The notes under the pieces were generated by a model that worked only from the letters and a program-made list of their open reading frames with translations, was not told the origin of the DNA and made no database searches. Shown in pieces: positions 28,440-39,336 of a DNA stretch of 64,000 nucleotides. Position numbers and translations under genes: made by a program. Origin of the DNA: Halichondria panicea (taxonomy: Eukaryota > Porifera > Demospongiae > Suberitida > Halichondriidae); contig NC_087389.1 in assembly GCF_963675165.1 (NCBI RefSeq), positions 1,150,001 to 1,214,000 on the forward strand, given 5' to 3'. Each line of letters opens with the position of its first letter. Positions within the stretch are counted from its first letter, which is position 1.

Positions 28440-29633
28440 TCAGTTCTTTTGTATTCCACCTGTGCTTCTTAACCACCGACCTACTTCAACATCTTTCTTG
28501 AGCATCTTCTTGCCATGCTGTTGAGCTCCTCCCACAACGTATCGGGTGGTTGTTGACATCCAATTAGTCTCCTTTGAGCGGTCGAAGGGGTCAGTGGGTG
28601 TCCAGTACCAACCATGGCTCGTCGGCGTATACCAGAGAGGCGATACGTATATGCTCGTGTCAACGGACACCTTTTGAGTTTCTTCTTCCAGACCACCTGT
28701 GACGGTGTATGCTCGGGAGTTTGCATCAAGTTTCGGAGGCTTGGGACGGGCAAATCCTTTGTCGTCAGCTTCAATTTCCTCTTCATCCTTATCATCTTCA
28801 TCCATGGGGCTCACAAAGATGAGGCTCTTATTATCGATGGACGCACACTTTGCTAAGCCATGCTCGACAATTCTCAGCTCAGAGTCGGGGTTGAATCGGA
28901 CGGGATTGGAAACTAGCTTGACTCCAGGTCTAGCGCTGTAGCAGTGCATTCGAAGAGCCTCTACAAGAACTTTTGAAGAGAGAGCAACGTCATACTGGCT
29001 GGTATTTTGAGGTGCTTTTCGTTTGTGAAGCCCGATCACTTTCCCATCACGCAATGCAAGAGGGGAACCCCAAGAGCCAACATCAGAGGAGCTAGTGTGT
29101 AAGATGTCAAATCCGTTGTAGCGAAGAAAGGTACCATTGGCAAACCGGGTCTTGTTTCCAGATTGCTGCTGTATGACTAACACCTCTTCCCCTCGAACTC
29201 CCTCCCAGTCGGTGGAGAGCGTTAGAAACAGTCGCTTGTGTTTCTTCAGTTGATCCACCTCTGTCTCTGTGATGTGAATGAATGTGGCATCAAACATAGG
29301 GCATGTGAAACGAAATCGCATCTGTGGATCCATCCGAGTTTCGAAAGATCTCTTCTCTCCGGCAACATTTGTCACAAAAGATAGTGTAACTTGACCAGAC
29401 TGAAGCTCATTGGAACCCAGAGTGTAGTTGTTAGTCAGTATACCATACACAAAGTTCTCTGGATCATTCTCCAGGGGAAACTTGCACAAGAAGCCAAAGC
29501 CCCATGATTGTTCAACACCCACTTTGCAGACAGCTTTGTGCAGATCAAAGAGGGAGCTGAACGGGCTTGTATCACTGGTAGCTGTCCCCATGTACCGCTC
29601 ATCGTCGGTTTGCTTTGATGCACAGCCTCCCAT
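28440..29633 (-). CDS. Lipid-anchored trypsin-fold protein, probably inactive
   Basis: A single-exon frame of 397 aa. The N-terminus MGGCASKQ is a strong N-myristoylation plus palmitoylation signal. Residues 25-225 look like a chymotrypsin-fold (PA clan) peptidase: SWGFGFLCKF, YGILTNNYTL, FDATFIHI, then VGSWGSPLALRDGKVIGLH, which contains the nucleophile-type GSP motif. In related proteins the first catalytic motif is LTNNHVL. Here the histidine position reads Tyr, so the triad appears broken although Ser and Asp remain. The C-terminal 170 residues are acidic then tryptophan-rich (PLWYTPTSHGWYWTPTDPFD), of unknown function. It should sit on the inner face of a membrane. A splice acceptor may lie just upstream of the ATG (a 5' UTR intron near 29640-29690). 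Confidence 0.7.
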   Translation of the reverse strand: MGGCASKQTDDERYMGTATSDTSPFSSLFDLHKAVCKVGVEQSWGFGFLCKFPLENDPENFVYGILTNNYTLGSNELQSGQVTLSFVTNVAGEKRSFETRMDPQMRFRFTCPMFDATFIHITETEVDQLKKHKRLFLTLSTDWEGVRGEEVLVIQQQSGNKTRFANGTFLRYNGFDILHTSSSDVGSWGSPLALRDGKVIGLHKRKAPQNTSQYDVALSSKVLVEALRMHCYSARPGVKLVSNPVRFNPDSELRIVEHGLAKCASIDNKSLIFVSPMDEDDKDEEEIEADDKGFARPKPPKLDANSRAYTVTGGLEEETQKVSVDTSIYVSPLWYTPTSHGWYWTPTDPFDRSKETNWMSTTTRYVVGGAQQHGKKMLKKDVEVGRWLRSTGGIQKN

Positions 29634-30001
29634 TTCTGTCTATCACCTGCATAAAAGCAATGTCACCATGCAGCAACATATGAGAGAATAGAGCTTACCA
29701 GTTAGATTCTATGCGTTGCCTTTCTCTAGCTATACTACTATATATGTACTTACCAGCCCCACCCCCCTTTGCTCTGCTTACCAGCCCCACCCCCCTTTGC
29801 TCTGCAACAAACACTCCCACCTTTGACACCTGATCACATAATTGGCTCAATAAACAATTGGATGCCATAAAATTATTGCCAATCACAAATTAAATAAAGT
29901 CTCTAGAGCTGATTGATAATTAGAATACATACATGAAACATTCATAATAGTATAACACAGAAATCATGTGAATATAACGAGAGTACATGGTGTCTACGAG
30001 A

Positions 30002-30996
30002 TCACTTTAAACATCGTTCAAAGTATGTGGAGCCTACGTAGCCGCCTCTCATGGATTTGGCTACATTCTGTTCAAACAAGCGTCTGTTCTGTCGAAGCAC
30101 CTCGGCTGCGTCTGTACAAAACAACAAAACATAAATTGATACATTGTGTAGAAGAGTATTGGTTGTGTAGTTACATACATACCTTTGTTTAACGGGTCAT
30201 CAGGGTTGGGTTCCAAGAACAGAAACTGCAGGCCATATATGATGGAGTTGATCGTCAGTACGGGTTTCCAGTCTTCTCTATAAGGGAACAAAAGATAATA
30301 CTTATGTATATCAGTGGAACAGAATGTACGTTGTATGTATAACTATATACACACACCTTAGGATATTGAGACAGACGTTGCCCTCCAAGTCAATGTTTGG
30401 ATGGTACACCTATATATAGAACAAATTCACTTAACCTTGTACCTAGTATATGTAATGTACCTAGTACATGTAATAATAAGCCCGATGATTTCAACACGCA
30501 ATCAATATTGTACATTCTCACCTGGGTCTCACATTTCACTTTAGGAGCATCATGAGGATATCCTGGACCTACCTGTGGGTAGACAGTTAATACATATATA
30601 ATTATATGAAATATCTACTATACAACTTACTTTAAAACTGAACGCAAACTTTCCATTCCGATAAAATCCCTGAAGATTAGTGAACGTATAAGGAACAGTA
30701 TTATTGGTTGTACTAGCTAAAGCAGAACGTACCTCGTCAGGACAGATTATGAGCCTAAAGTTTAACAGGTCATCAGGATCTGTAAATTCCAACTGACAAG
30801 TCTTGGGTAGATTAAGCTCTGCAATATCTACACATGTAGGAACTCATTGATTGAGGTATGTGAGGTATAGTGTCTACACAGTACACACACAGACAGTACC
30901 TTTCTGTACTCTTAAGTATGCCGCACTGGTCTTTTTTGTACTTTGTGGGTTAGTTCCAGCCTTTGCTTGCTGCTTCAGTGAGAACAGTTTGATCAT
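30002..30996 (-). CDS. UBE2M: NEDD8-conjugating enzyme UBC12
   Basis: Seven exons in transcript order (30996-30900, 30827-30733, 30669-30631, 30572-30522, 30409-30357, 30277-30183, 30111-30002) join in frame to 179 aa; human UBE2M has 183. The N-terminus [10 protein letters not shown] is the signature extension that docks into the NEDD8 E1 and is N-acetylated for DCN1 binding. The UBC fold follows with [38 protein letters not shown] (the active-site cysteine in NVCLNI) and [17 protein letters not shown] at the end. It transfers NEDD8 to cullins, activating cullin-RING ligases. The next gene, FBXO47, encodes a probable substrate receptor of such a ligase, though adjacency is likely chance. It is divergent from FBXO47 across 400 bp. 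Confidence 0.97.
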
Positions 30997-31396
30997 GACC
31001 GACTCGACTGGGGTGGTGGTGAGTGCATGACGAGTGCAATAAATGATCAGAATCATCAAGACTATACATTTATGTCCCTCCAAAGTTTATGAGTAGGTTT
31101 ATGAGAGTATCTACTATTGATTTATGTACAGCATACCTTTCCTCTTTCCTAGACAGGGCAGCAGGGGGCTTCAGCTTTTCTGACCACTGGGGTGTTTGGG
31201 CATTCTCTCTAATAAAGTAAACTGCCTCATATTTTAGAAATATTGAATAATTATTTTCCAAACAATGCCCACCAGCCAGAACATTTTTTTACAGCTGCAA
31301 GAGATATGGCGCCAAATACCCTCTATTTAAGAAAGGAGAAGCTCCAGTGTGACTCATTTGTCGAGCCCGCAGCCTTTTGGAACCTCTCAAGTAACA
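30997..31396. promoter_or_regulatory. Divergent intergenic region UBE2M / FBXO47
   Basis: 400 bp between two start codons, expected to hold both promoters. A short minus-strand frame at 31070-31261 has no recognisable homology and is probably not coding. No motif stands out. Confidence 0.4.
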
Positions 31397-33368
31397 ATGT
31401 CTTCAAGAAAACGGCAAAAGCAACACAATGTTCCTTCTAGAAAGAGAACTAGGCTTGGTGACATCTCAAACTCCTCATATCACAAGTCACAAGCAGATAC
31501 ATGTATCCCCTCTTCTCCAAAATGCTGTATCAACCAACATGTGCCTGAAAATGAACATCAGCTGGAAAGCATGGATACCTCCATGTACTGCTCAGAGAAT
31601 GTCGATTTCTTACCTATCACGAGGAAGCAACTGGCTCGTATGAAGAAGTTTCAGAGGCTGGATCCCGGTGGCTTGTTCAACTCTCTCCCTCCTGAAGTCC
31701 TTCACAAGCTGTTCTCAATGCTGGACCCTGAGAGCATGCTGTCTCTGTGTCTGACCTCCACTGTCCTCATCTCGTACGTCCAGGGCTATGTGTACACCTC
31801 CGCTGGACTCTCTCACATTCTACCCCCTCTTGTGACCAATGACATGGATACTGTCTCCAAAAGAAGCTTCAATCTTCTCGGTGAGTTTATTTTCAATTTT
31901 GTATACTTTATCATAATTATCAAACTGTTTTCTCACTGCAGGAATGATAATAAAAGCAGTGACTCTAATGGATACCTTCAAGAACAGGCTCAAAGTTGCA
32001 GCTTTCTTCATAGACAAGGTAAACAATTATTGTTGAGAAAGTATTGCATGCCCTGTATAATAATTATAGTGACTGTGTTTTATTTCTCCAGCTGCATCCG
32101 GTCTATTTGTCGATATACCAGCTCCTCTCCCACAAAACAGCTTACGAGTGCTTTGGAGCAGCTTTGAACGCTTTTGTGTCGGGCTGGGAGGATTGTGCCA
32201 AAACTAGAGTCTATGAGCTAGTCAAATCTAAATCGAAGTAAGTGGATTCCATTGAAATGTATCTCTCTTTTAACGTATTATTTTTTCCAGACTCATTGAT
32301 AGGACCAATACAGTGCTTCAGGCCGTCCCTGGGTCCCTTCCTTGGCAAGAGACAGATGTCCGTGCTCTACACAGAGAGGTGTTCTTATGTCCAGTAAAAT
32401 CTGATGAAGAGTATGGGCTCTGGCTCTCTCTTATCCTCAAACCGTGGCCGCTTGTATTCCAAGCCAAATTGCTGTATTTGCTCACAGCCCCAGGGGATGA
32501 CAGTGGAAAGGTGTACTGGATAGAGTCTTGTGGCTGCTCTCATCTCCAACACACGTCTAACGATAATCTGGACTTCTCTGAACTGGCACGAGCAATGAGA
32601 GTTCTCTACCAAAACAAGGCTTGGACTGAGGACGACATTGTTACCATTTTCAACGAAATCACATGTAAGTATTATTGCATGTGTACGTATTATTTTGCTC
32701 TAATTCAGCACACTCTTTTTTTGTGGTATGTTTTTACATTATTTTTCGCTTTTGTAGCCTCTACTCCGAATGGGTGGTGTCTGGAGAATGTGGCCATGCT
32801 GTTGTTCGGCTGTGGTACTTCCATAGTGAAAGGTTTCCTGGGAAGCAAAGCCATCAATGGACACGTCAACGAGCTGGGCACGATCCTATTCTTTATGGCC
32901 AACTGCTGTGTCAGTGGAAATGTCTCAAATGATGATATTGACGAGGACATTGTGTAAGTGTATTCCACATGTGTAAGAATGATTTTTAATATTTCTCTAT
33001 CTCTATACAGGTGGTACATTCACATCCTCTCCTATGTGACCCAGCTCCTACCAACAACAGACAACAAGAACAAATTCATAGCTGACCTTGTTGGGAAGTG
33101 GCAAGCTTGTCTATTGACTCAATTTGAAGAATATGATCCCATTTCTGCCTCTGATGAGGGTATGTTTTAATAGCCAGGGACCCTCCACATTGATGCACAT
33201 GTACTGTGCTCTTGATAGTTTGCACTTGTTATTGTTGTTCATTCTTGTAATGTTTTTGTGTGTGCAGAGCTTGTGGACTTTGTGCAAGAGTTTCATTCCA
33301 CTGTCTCCTCCCTAACAAGACTCTGCCAAAGCCTCCTACAGATTAAAATACAATCTCTCAACAACTAG
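31397..33368 (+). CDS. FBXO47: F-box protein 47
   Basis: Seven exons (31397-31880, 31942-32018, 32092-32237, 32291-32664, 32758-32953, 33011-33159, 33268-33368) join in frame to 508 aa. The first ATG in frame is 31397. A basic N-terminus (SSRKRQKQ, RKRTRLGD) could be a nuclear localisation signal. The F-box is at about 90-130 (LFNSLPPEVLHKLFSMLDPESMLSLC). The downstream region matches FBXO47: LILKPWPLVFQAKLLYLLTAP (human LTRILKPWPMVNQARLLYII), RVLYQNKAWTEDDIVTIFNE, GWCLENVAMLLFG, GSKAINGHVNELGTILFFMA. F-box proteins bring substrates to SCF ubiquitin ligases, and FBXO47 in other animals acts in meiotic chromosome behaviour and fertility. A germline role here is inferred from homology. Confidence 0.93.
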
Positions 33369-33650
33369 TAGCATACTAGTATATTCTCTATGTGATCTGC
33401 ATCATTCTTTATTATGTATTTGTTTGTGTAGTTGATATTCTCATACATATTGACATGTGAACCATTCATGATGTAATGGACATTGTAGCCATTTGTGGGT
33501 AATGATCAACGTCTGTGGTTGAACAAAATGAGATTCACAGGCAGTCTATTAGCCAGCACACCCCCTTACTACTTCACTTTGACTCTAGCTAGCTACAGAG
33601 AGAAGTAATTGACTGGACTGCAAGTTTTAACTAACTCTACTGCAGCTAAA

Positions 33651-35180
33651 ATGTATTACTGCTATGCTCTTTTATTGGTAAGCAAGGTATTTGCAGGAAG
33701 TGGATGGCTTTGTGCTAGTAGTCTTAGCTAAGTTTTATATAATAAATGCAGCTAAGAGTATTCCTATTCCACACTGCAGGCATTAGTACATCCTGTGCTG
33801 TGTGACTACAGGCTGGAGGTGGAGCTGGTGCAGTACACTGGCACTGGACTACTGGGGGATGGGAGTTGTTGTGACCTAGACTTGGGCGATAACAGATGTG
33901 GTAATTCGGATACCTGTGATTTAGACTTCTTATTCAGGATCCAAAACATTGGAAATCAACAAGTGAATTTAAACGCACAAACTAAAGGTGCTGGGCGCTA
34001 CATAGATATAAACAGTATCAACTTTGTCAACTGTGAAGAGTTACCCACAACCACGTCAGTAGCTGCCAGCAACCCCCTGACCTTTGACATACCCTCCAGC
34101 AGTTGGTCGAACACTGTAAGTCAAATACTCTATTGCATTGTATGTTGTATTTTTGTGCATGTGCTATTATAGGAACAACTCAGAGTGACGGTTAGTGCTC
34201 GAGATTATGACCCACCTGTTGGAGCTGGAAGTCCATCCTTTGGAGAAATAGGATCACCTTTCATTGACTTTGATCGACCATCCGCTCCCAATGAGCTGTT
34301 TAGTGACATGATGTCTCGTATACATGGGGGAGCCACAATCAGTTATAGATATCGAATCATTTGCACTGATGGTTCGTGCGGAAATGATTGTTCTCAAACT
34401 GTGAACTGTCCTCAATGGCCATCGGCATGTGGTGATGGTATCAGTACATTTACCACACAGGCTCCCAACACAGACCCGAGTAGTCCCACAGACCCTTGTT
34501 CACAGTCTCCCTCCCCTTGTCTTAATGGTGGATTGTGTATGGTTAGTTTCTTCCAACAAACGTTTTGTTATTGTTTTTAAGAATGTATAGCTTGATTTGT
34601 TGAATATTCCCTTAACTAGTACAGTTGCCACCTGGTCCCAGGAGGAAATGCTATGTTTTCTCTTGACATGAGTAATGACTATCATTATACAACACTGCAG
34701 GGACTTTCAAGCGTGGTGTATCAGTGTGACTGCACCAGTACTGGATTTGAAGGTATGCTTACACACACTTGGTATGAACAAGGGCGTATAAAAGAAGAGA
34801 GGGCATGCAACTCACTATATATCTAGTAGCTAGCAGAATTCAAACGTGGGCGGATGAATGTGCATGATGAAATATAGAAATGTTGAACTCTGCTCTTTTG
34901 CTGTTGCATGCCCTCTACACTTGGTATTAAGTTTTAGCTGCTACTTTTTTCTATAGGTATAAACTGTGAGACCAGGAGCACATTACAGACAGATGCCCCT
35001 CTCACGACCACAATGATGCAGACCACTGATAGCACCACTACAACTACTACTAGTATGACATCCATCGCCAATGACAACCAGGGATCACCAGACCCAGTTG
35101 GATGTGATGCCTCAAGAAGGATGGCCAGCTACTGGCTCATTGTGTGTGCAGTAGCATTGCTCATCGAGACCCTTATGTAA
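33651..35180 (+). CDS. Short Delta/DSL-like ligand with EGF repeat
   Basis: Five exons (33651-33677, 33780-34115, 34173-34541, 34701-34752, 34957-35180) join to 335 aa. A signal peptide (MYYCYALLLALVHPVLC) is followed by YRLEVELVQYTGTGLLGDGSC and CDLDFLFRIQN. These resemble the N-terminal (MNNL/C2) domain of Notch ligands. ATISYRYRIICTDGSCGNDC resembles the DSL start of Delta (KYSYRFVCDEHYYGEGC). The DSL module is short and has fewer cysteines than canonical Delta. One EGF-like module follows (CSQSPSPCLNGGLC ... YQCDCTSTGFEGINC), then a Thr-rich stalk and a C-terminal hydrophobic stretch (YWLIVCAVALLIETLM) with no cytoplasmic tail, suggesting a GPI anchor. It is likely secreted to the surface and Notch-related. 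Whether it signals is unknown. Confidence 0.72.
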
Positions 35181-35283
35181 ACTGTAATTTTGATAATAAT
35201 GAGGAATTGATTATTTTTATAACAAACACTTTTTTAAATCAACTTTCATTGCACACAATTTGTTTGTACAACTCTTACAAAAA

Positions 35284-38200
35284 TTACAACAAGTAATAAA
35301 GAAACACACAAAATGCTGACCAAATCAATAATGAAATTAGTCCAGTTGCTAGTATAGTTGGTAGAGGGTACATGAATACGTCTCTCCTCGCCACCATTCC
35401 CGTCCGTCCAACCGCCTTCAGCTCAGAGCTTGTCAGCAACAACGTCTCCTCCTTCATTCTTTCATATTCAGTCAGTTCCGATTCGGATGATTTAGACTTC
35501 ACGAACAATGTATCGAATGCTTCTCCTTCAAGTAGTTCCTCGAAGCTTTCTTTCGTTTCTGAAGGCAAGAATTTACTCAGTTTAGTCCACCTCTTCTTGG
35601 CATCTGATTGGCCACACCTTGCCAACCTATTTAGAGGACCTCCTTCGGACGGGGGGTAGCTGACTAAACTGGACACAGCCAAAACATCAATGGCTGCCTC
35701 TGAGATATCAGGGGTTGATTGTCTCACTTGTAGGGCTACTAGTCCGAGAAACAAATTGAAAAGCTCAACTAATTCGGTTCGAGATGGGAACGGGCTTGAT
35801 CGGTATCGGATACTTGGCAGTTTTCTTGTCGAAATGTAGCTCTTTAGCTGATCAAAATGTGGCACCGTGGAGTGATTGCCGTTGACCATGAGCTGCACAT
35901 AGTCTGCATCCAGCTGTACACAATAAGGCTCATTAACGCATGAATGCTCTGAGTGTTGTCATACCTTAGCCATTGTTTCAAAGGGTCCCTTAGAGTACCC
36001 TCCGTGGTCGCAGAGGATAGAGTCCAACTTCTTCTCGCTGAGTCGACATCTTGCTGCCATGGTGACGGCGAGAGCCCAGTGAGAGAGTGTGAGGAGGTAT
36101 GAGGCTTGTGAGTGTGGAGTGGGTGGTGTGAGGGTGGGAAGTTTGCCCGCAGCTACTATCAGAGAGGCCACATGGCGTACATGAGTCGCTGAAACCTACA
36201 CACAAGTAACACATACAATGATGTTAGCTCTATACAGCATACATACGCTAACTTTAAAGGCCATAACTTCTGTTGCTAATATCTGAATTTTTGTTGCATT
36301 TTGTTAGTTATTTGATAGTGCTACAATAATTATAGCTATAGTGTGTGATTTATTTCGGGCCCAAATCGGGTTTGGTGGGACGAACAGCATTTGATCAAAT
36401 CATAGCTAGATTGAATGCTCTAGTCAATGCTGGGTGTTTGACTGAGAGGCAAGCACTACTTTCGCTGCATACAGTGAGTGAAGCATCTAATTTCACTGCA
36501 TTGGAGTCACACCATTATAATTATGTACAAGGTCAATACTAGCAGTTTAATATAGAATTTCAAGGGGAGGAAAAAGGTTTTTAAGACTGGGAACTGCCTA
36601 AACTTACCTCCTTTGAAGCTGGTGTGATCTCCACACAGAGAGTGTTCTTACGCAGTGGGTCCCCTAAATTGACCAGCACAGCTCTGTCATCACTCACTAA
36701 CCCAGGAGCAGCATTCATACACACAACCTGCAGGGAGAGGAGACGCATTGATTTCATATGTATAACATAGCCACGGTATAAGCCTCATTTACCATAATAA
36801 CAGTGTTTATTATAACAAAATAATTGTACACGTACACTGTCAGTGATGTACCCAGAAGTGATGGTTATTTTTCAGTCCTCAATCAACACACATATTTGCC
36901 TCTTTTATGTAAACTAGGCCTAAAAGCAGTGGTTACTTTTACCTAGAGGTGATTAGAGTATCAACCACCACCAACCTACTACTATAACAGTATAGAGAAA
37001 CTTACCTCGCTGACTTGTTTCCTGAGGTGTGTCAGTACCCCCTCTCCTCTGCCGTTCCCCATGCTACAGTCCACCACACTCATAGGGCCTTCAGCATCAA
37101 ACTCCATTGTGCTCACATCTGTACTGTGATTGAAAGAGAGATGGGACAGCTTCTCCTCAACAGCTTCTGCAGGCAGGTGACCTCTCTTCAGGGAGTACTC
37201 AAAATGCTTTCTGACAAGCTCCTCCATTTTAAGCTTAGTGAGGGATTCACTAACATCGACAACTCGTACTTCGAACCCGGCAAACAACAGTCCTTGCACA
37301 AACGTGGAGGAGTAACGCAGACCTTGATTGGATATCAGAACCATCACATCTTTCTTAACTTTGAGAGGAATTTCGTCCCCTTTGAGCTCAAAACGAACGG
37401 CCAACCTTTTAAGTTTTCGTGTGAGTAGGAACAAACCCATGAGGCTCTTGGATTCCGCTGAGGTAGCAAGCACGGCAAAGCCGAGGGAATTTAATGTGAT
37501 TGCTTCTTTCCAGCTGGTAGCACTCGCACACTTGAAGGCAGTGAGCAGGCAAATATAGGGGGCAGGGTATTGTGATCCCGTGCTCCACCAGAGCTGAGCC
37601 AGAGAGAATAAGTACAACCCCGTGTTTAATAACTCGACAGACGCTCGATCAATTCTGCTAAGGGTTGTAAACTTGACAGAAGCTTTGTACTCGTATTCTC
37701 TCCACAGCTCACCATACTTTGCGATCAGTTCTTTCTCCACATCTCTCGTCTTAACCTCCTCGTAAACGTTGATGGCATCAAGAGCAACAAGATCTGTACG
37801 AGTACTACCCACCAAAAACTCCCTCTTCCCGATTGCTTTCCGTTCGATCAATGAAAGCAAACCGACCAACCATTTGTAATCGTACGAGGATTTCAGGTCT
37901 CCCGTTGAGTTAACCAAGGTGTGTGTGTCAGGCAGTATCAGATCTACCAAGCCAATGCAGTGAGCTTTGTATGCTTTGATCGGGTTGCCAGTGAGCAGGA
38001 TCTCTAGAGCTCTCTTCATTCCTATCAGCCGAGGGAGACGGACACACCCGCCAGCACCTGCAGAGAACAACACAAGATGGTAAAGTGAAAATTATGATGG
38101 TAAAAATTAGTCCGCTCCAGACCATGAGTATAAGTATACCAACTAACAGCTGGTACATGCATGTATAGCTGGGAATAGAGATACTTTGTAAATGTCATTC

Positions 38201-39196
38201 AACAACAAGTTACTATACAAAACACACAGTCATACACACAACAACAGTCTAGGTACTAAATGCATGCTGTAGTTTGGACACTCTAGACTCAAGTAATGCG
38301 TATCAAAGATTTGTACAAAAATGATTCCACATATTGTACAAACCTGGCAATACTCCAATCTTGACCTCTGGCAGTCCAATTTGAGTGCAAGCTTCGTCAG
38401 CGATGCGATAGTCACAGGCCAGACTCAGTTCAAGACCTCCTCCCAGTGTGGTGCCGTTCAGTATGGCTACAGTAGGCACAGACAGTGACTCCAGGGCACA
38501 CAGCACTTGAGAGAACTTCAGCGAGTCTTCAAAAGCTCTGGGGGGGAGGGGTCATAAGTAATAGAACATTGATCACAACATCTATCAATTATCATCATAA
38601 GGGGCCACGTAATGAAGCTATCACCAGTGGACCTGGTTATAGCCGAGGCCAGCCTGCATCAGACTAACTATCACATGTACACACTATTCTCTACACTGTT
38701 CTTTGTTTTATTATGATTAACTATCATCACTTGCTTCCACCATAAAGGTGTTGTTAAAAACAAAAAACAAACTATCATCATACCATACTCTCTAAGGCTC
38801 GTACAACGTCAAACAGCATTCCGTAGCTACATGTACCTACAGCTACAAGTACACACTGCCGCGCTATACCATGTGTATGTACCTTTGAGACCCACTATCT
38901 CCAGTGAATCGAAGTTCTGTTAGAATGTCTGCTCCGGCCATAAAGCTCCCACTCTTTGCACTGCATATTACCACCAAGTGGATGTCTTGATCAAGAGCTT
39001 GCTTCTTCGCGTGGTCTACAGCGCACGCCAATTGTAGTGCAAACCCCAGATCAATGATATTCTGGTCATGTCCCAATCGATCCAAGCAAATCACAAACAC
39101 ATTGACAGTTCCATAGCTCTCCACAGCTTGGATCACCTCACAGTGCACAGCAGGGACCAGCTTCTCCAGTTCCAGTTCTCTATCTGAAGCAGCCAT
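35284..39196 (-). CDS. Enoyl-CoA hydratase with decayed dehydrogenase half and C-terminal TM
   Basis: Six exons in transcript order (39196-38883, 38537-38344, 38057-37006, 36727-36608, 36195-35965, 35913-35284) join in frame to 846 aa. ATG 39196 was chosen (MAASDREL); the frame is open to 39310. Residues 30-230 are an enoyl-CoA hydratase/isomerase domain with oxyanion-hole motifs FMAGADI and GTTLGGGLELSLACDYRIA, then GLPEVKIGVLPGAGG and RLPRLIGMKRALEILLTG, as in the multifunctional beta-oxidation enzymes EHHADH/HADHA. The region where the NAD-binding 3-hydroxyacyl-CoA dehydrogenase should start reads VMVLISNQGLRYSSTFVQ: the GxGxxG loop is gone. The usual HFF(S/N)P catalytic segment is also absent. 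Residues 560-637 resemble the helical dehydrogenase C-terminus. The protein ends with a predicted membrane helix (about 820-846) and no peroxisomal SKL. Probable role: a membrane-anchored hydratase. Confidence 0.8.
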
Positions 39197-39336
39197 CTTA
39201 TGCTCTGGTTGGGAGTGACCACACCTCCAATGTTGTGAAACATTAGCCTTATGATCTCTTTTATAGGAGGAGTGTTCAACGTACACAAATATACGGCAGT
39301 TGCATGTCATCTGCAGCGCTAGCGCAGGAGCTAGCT
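39197..39336. promoter_or_regulatory. Shared promoter, hydratase gene / ankyrin gene
   Basis: Only 140 bp separate the divergent start codons, so the two genes must share regulatory DNA. A CCAAT box (CTCCAATG, about 39226) is visible. If the hydratase starts further upstream, the overlap is even tighter. Confidence 0.45.

Noticed and set aside
31070-31261. Minus-strand 63-codon frame between UBE2M and FBXO47
   Set aside because: UBE2M already has its conserved N-terminus ([10 protein letters not shown]) downstream of it, and no homology is visible; it is probably 5' UTR or spacer.
36345-36542. Plus-strand 65-codon frame inside the hydratase gene
   Set aside because: It lies in an intron of the hydratase gene on the other strand, is short, and has no homology or partner exon.
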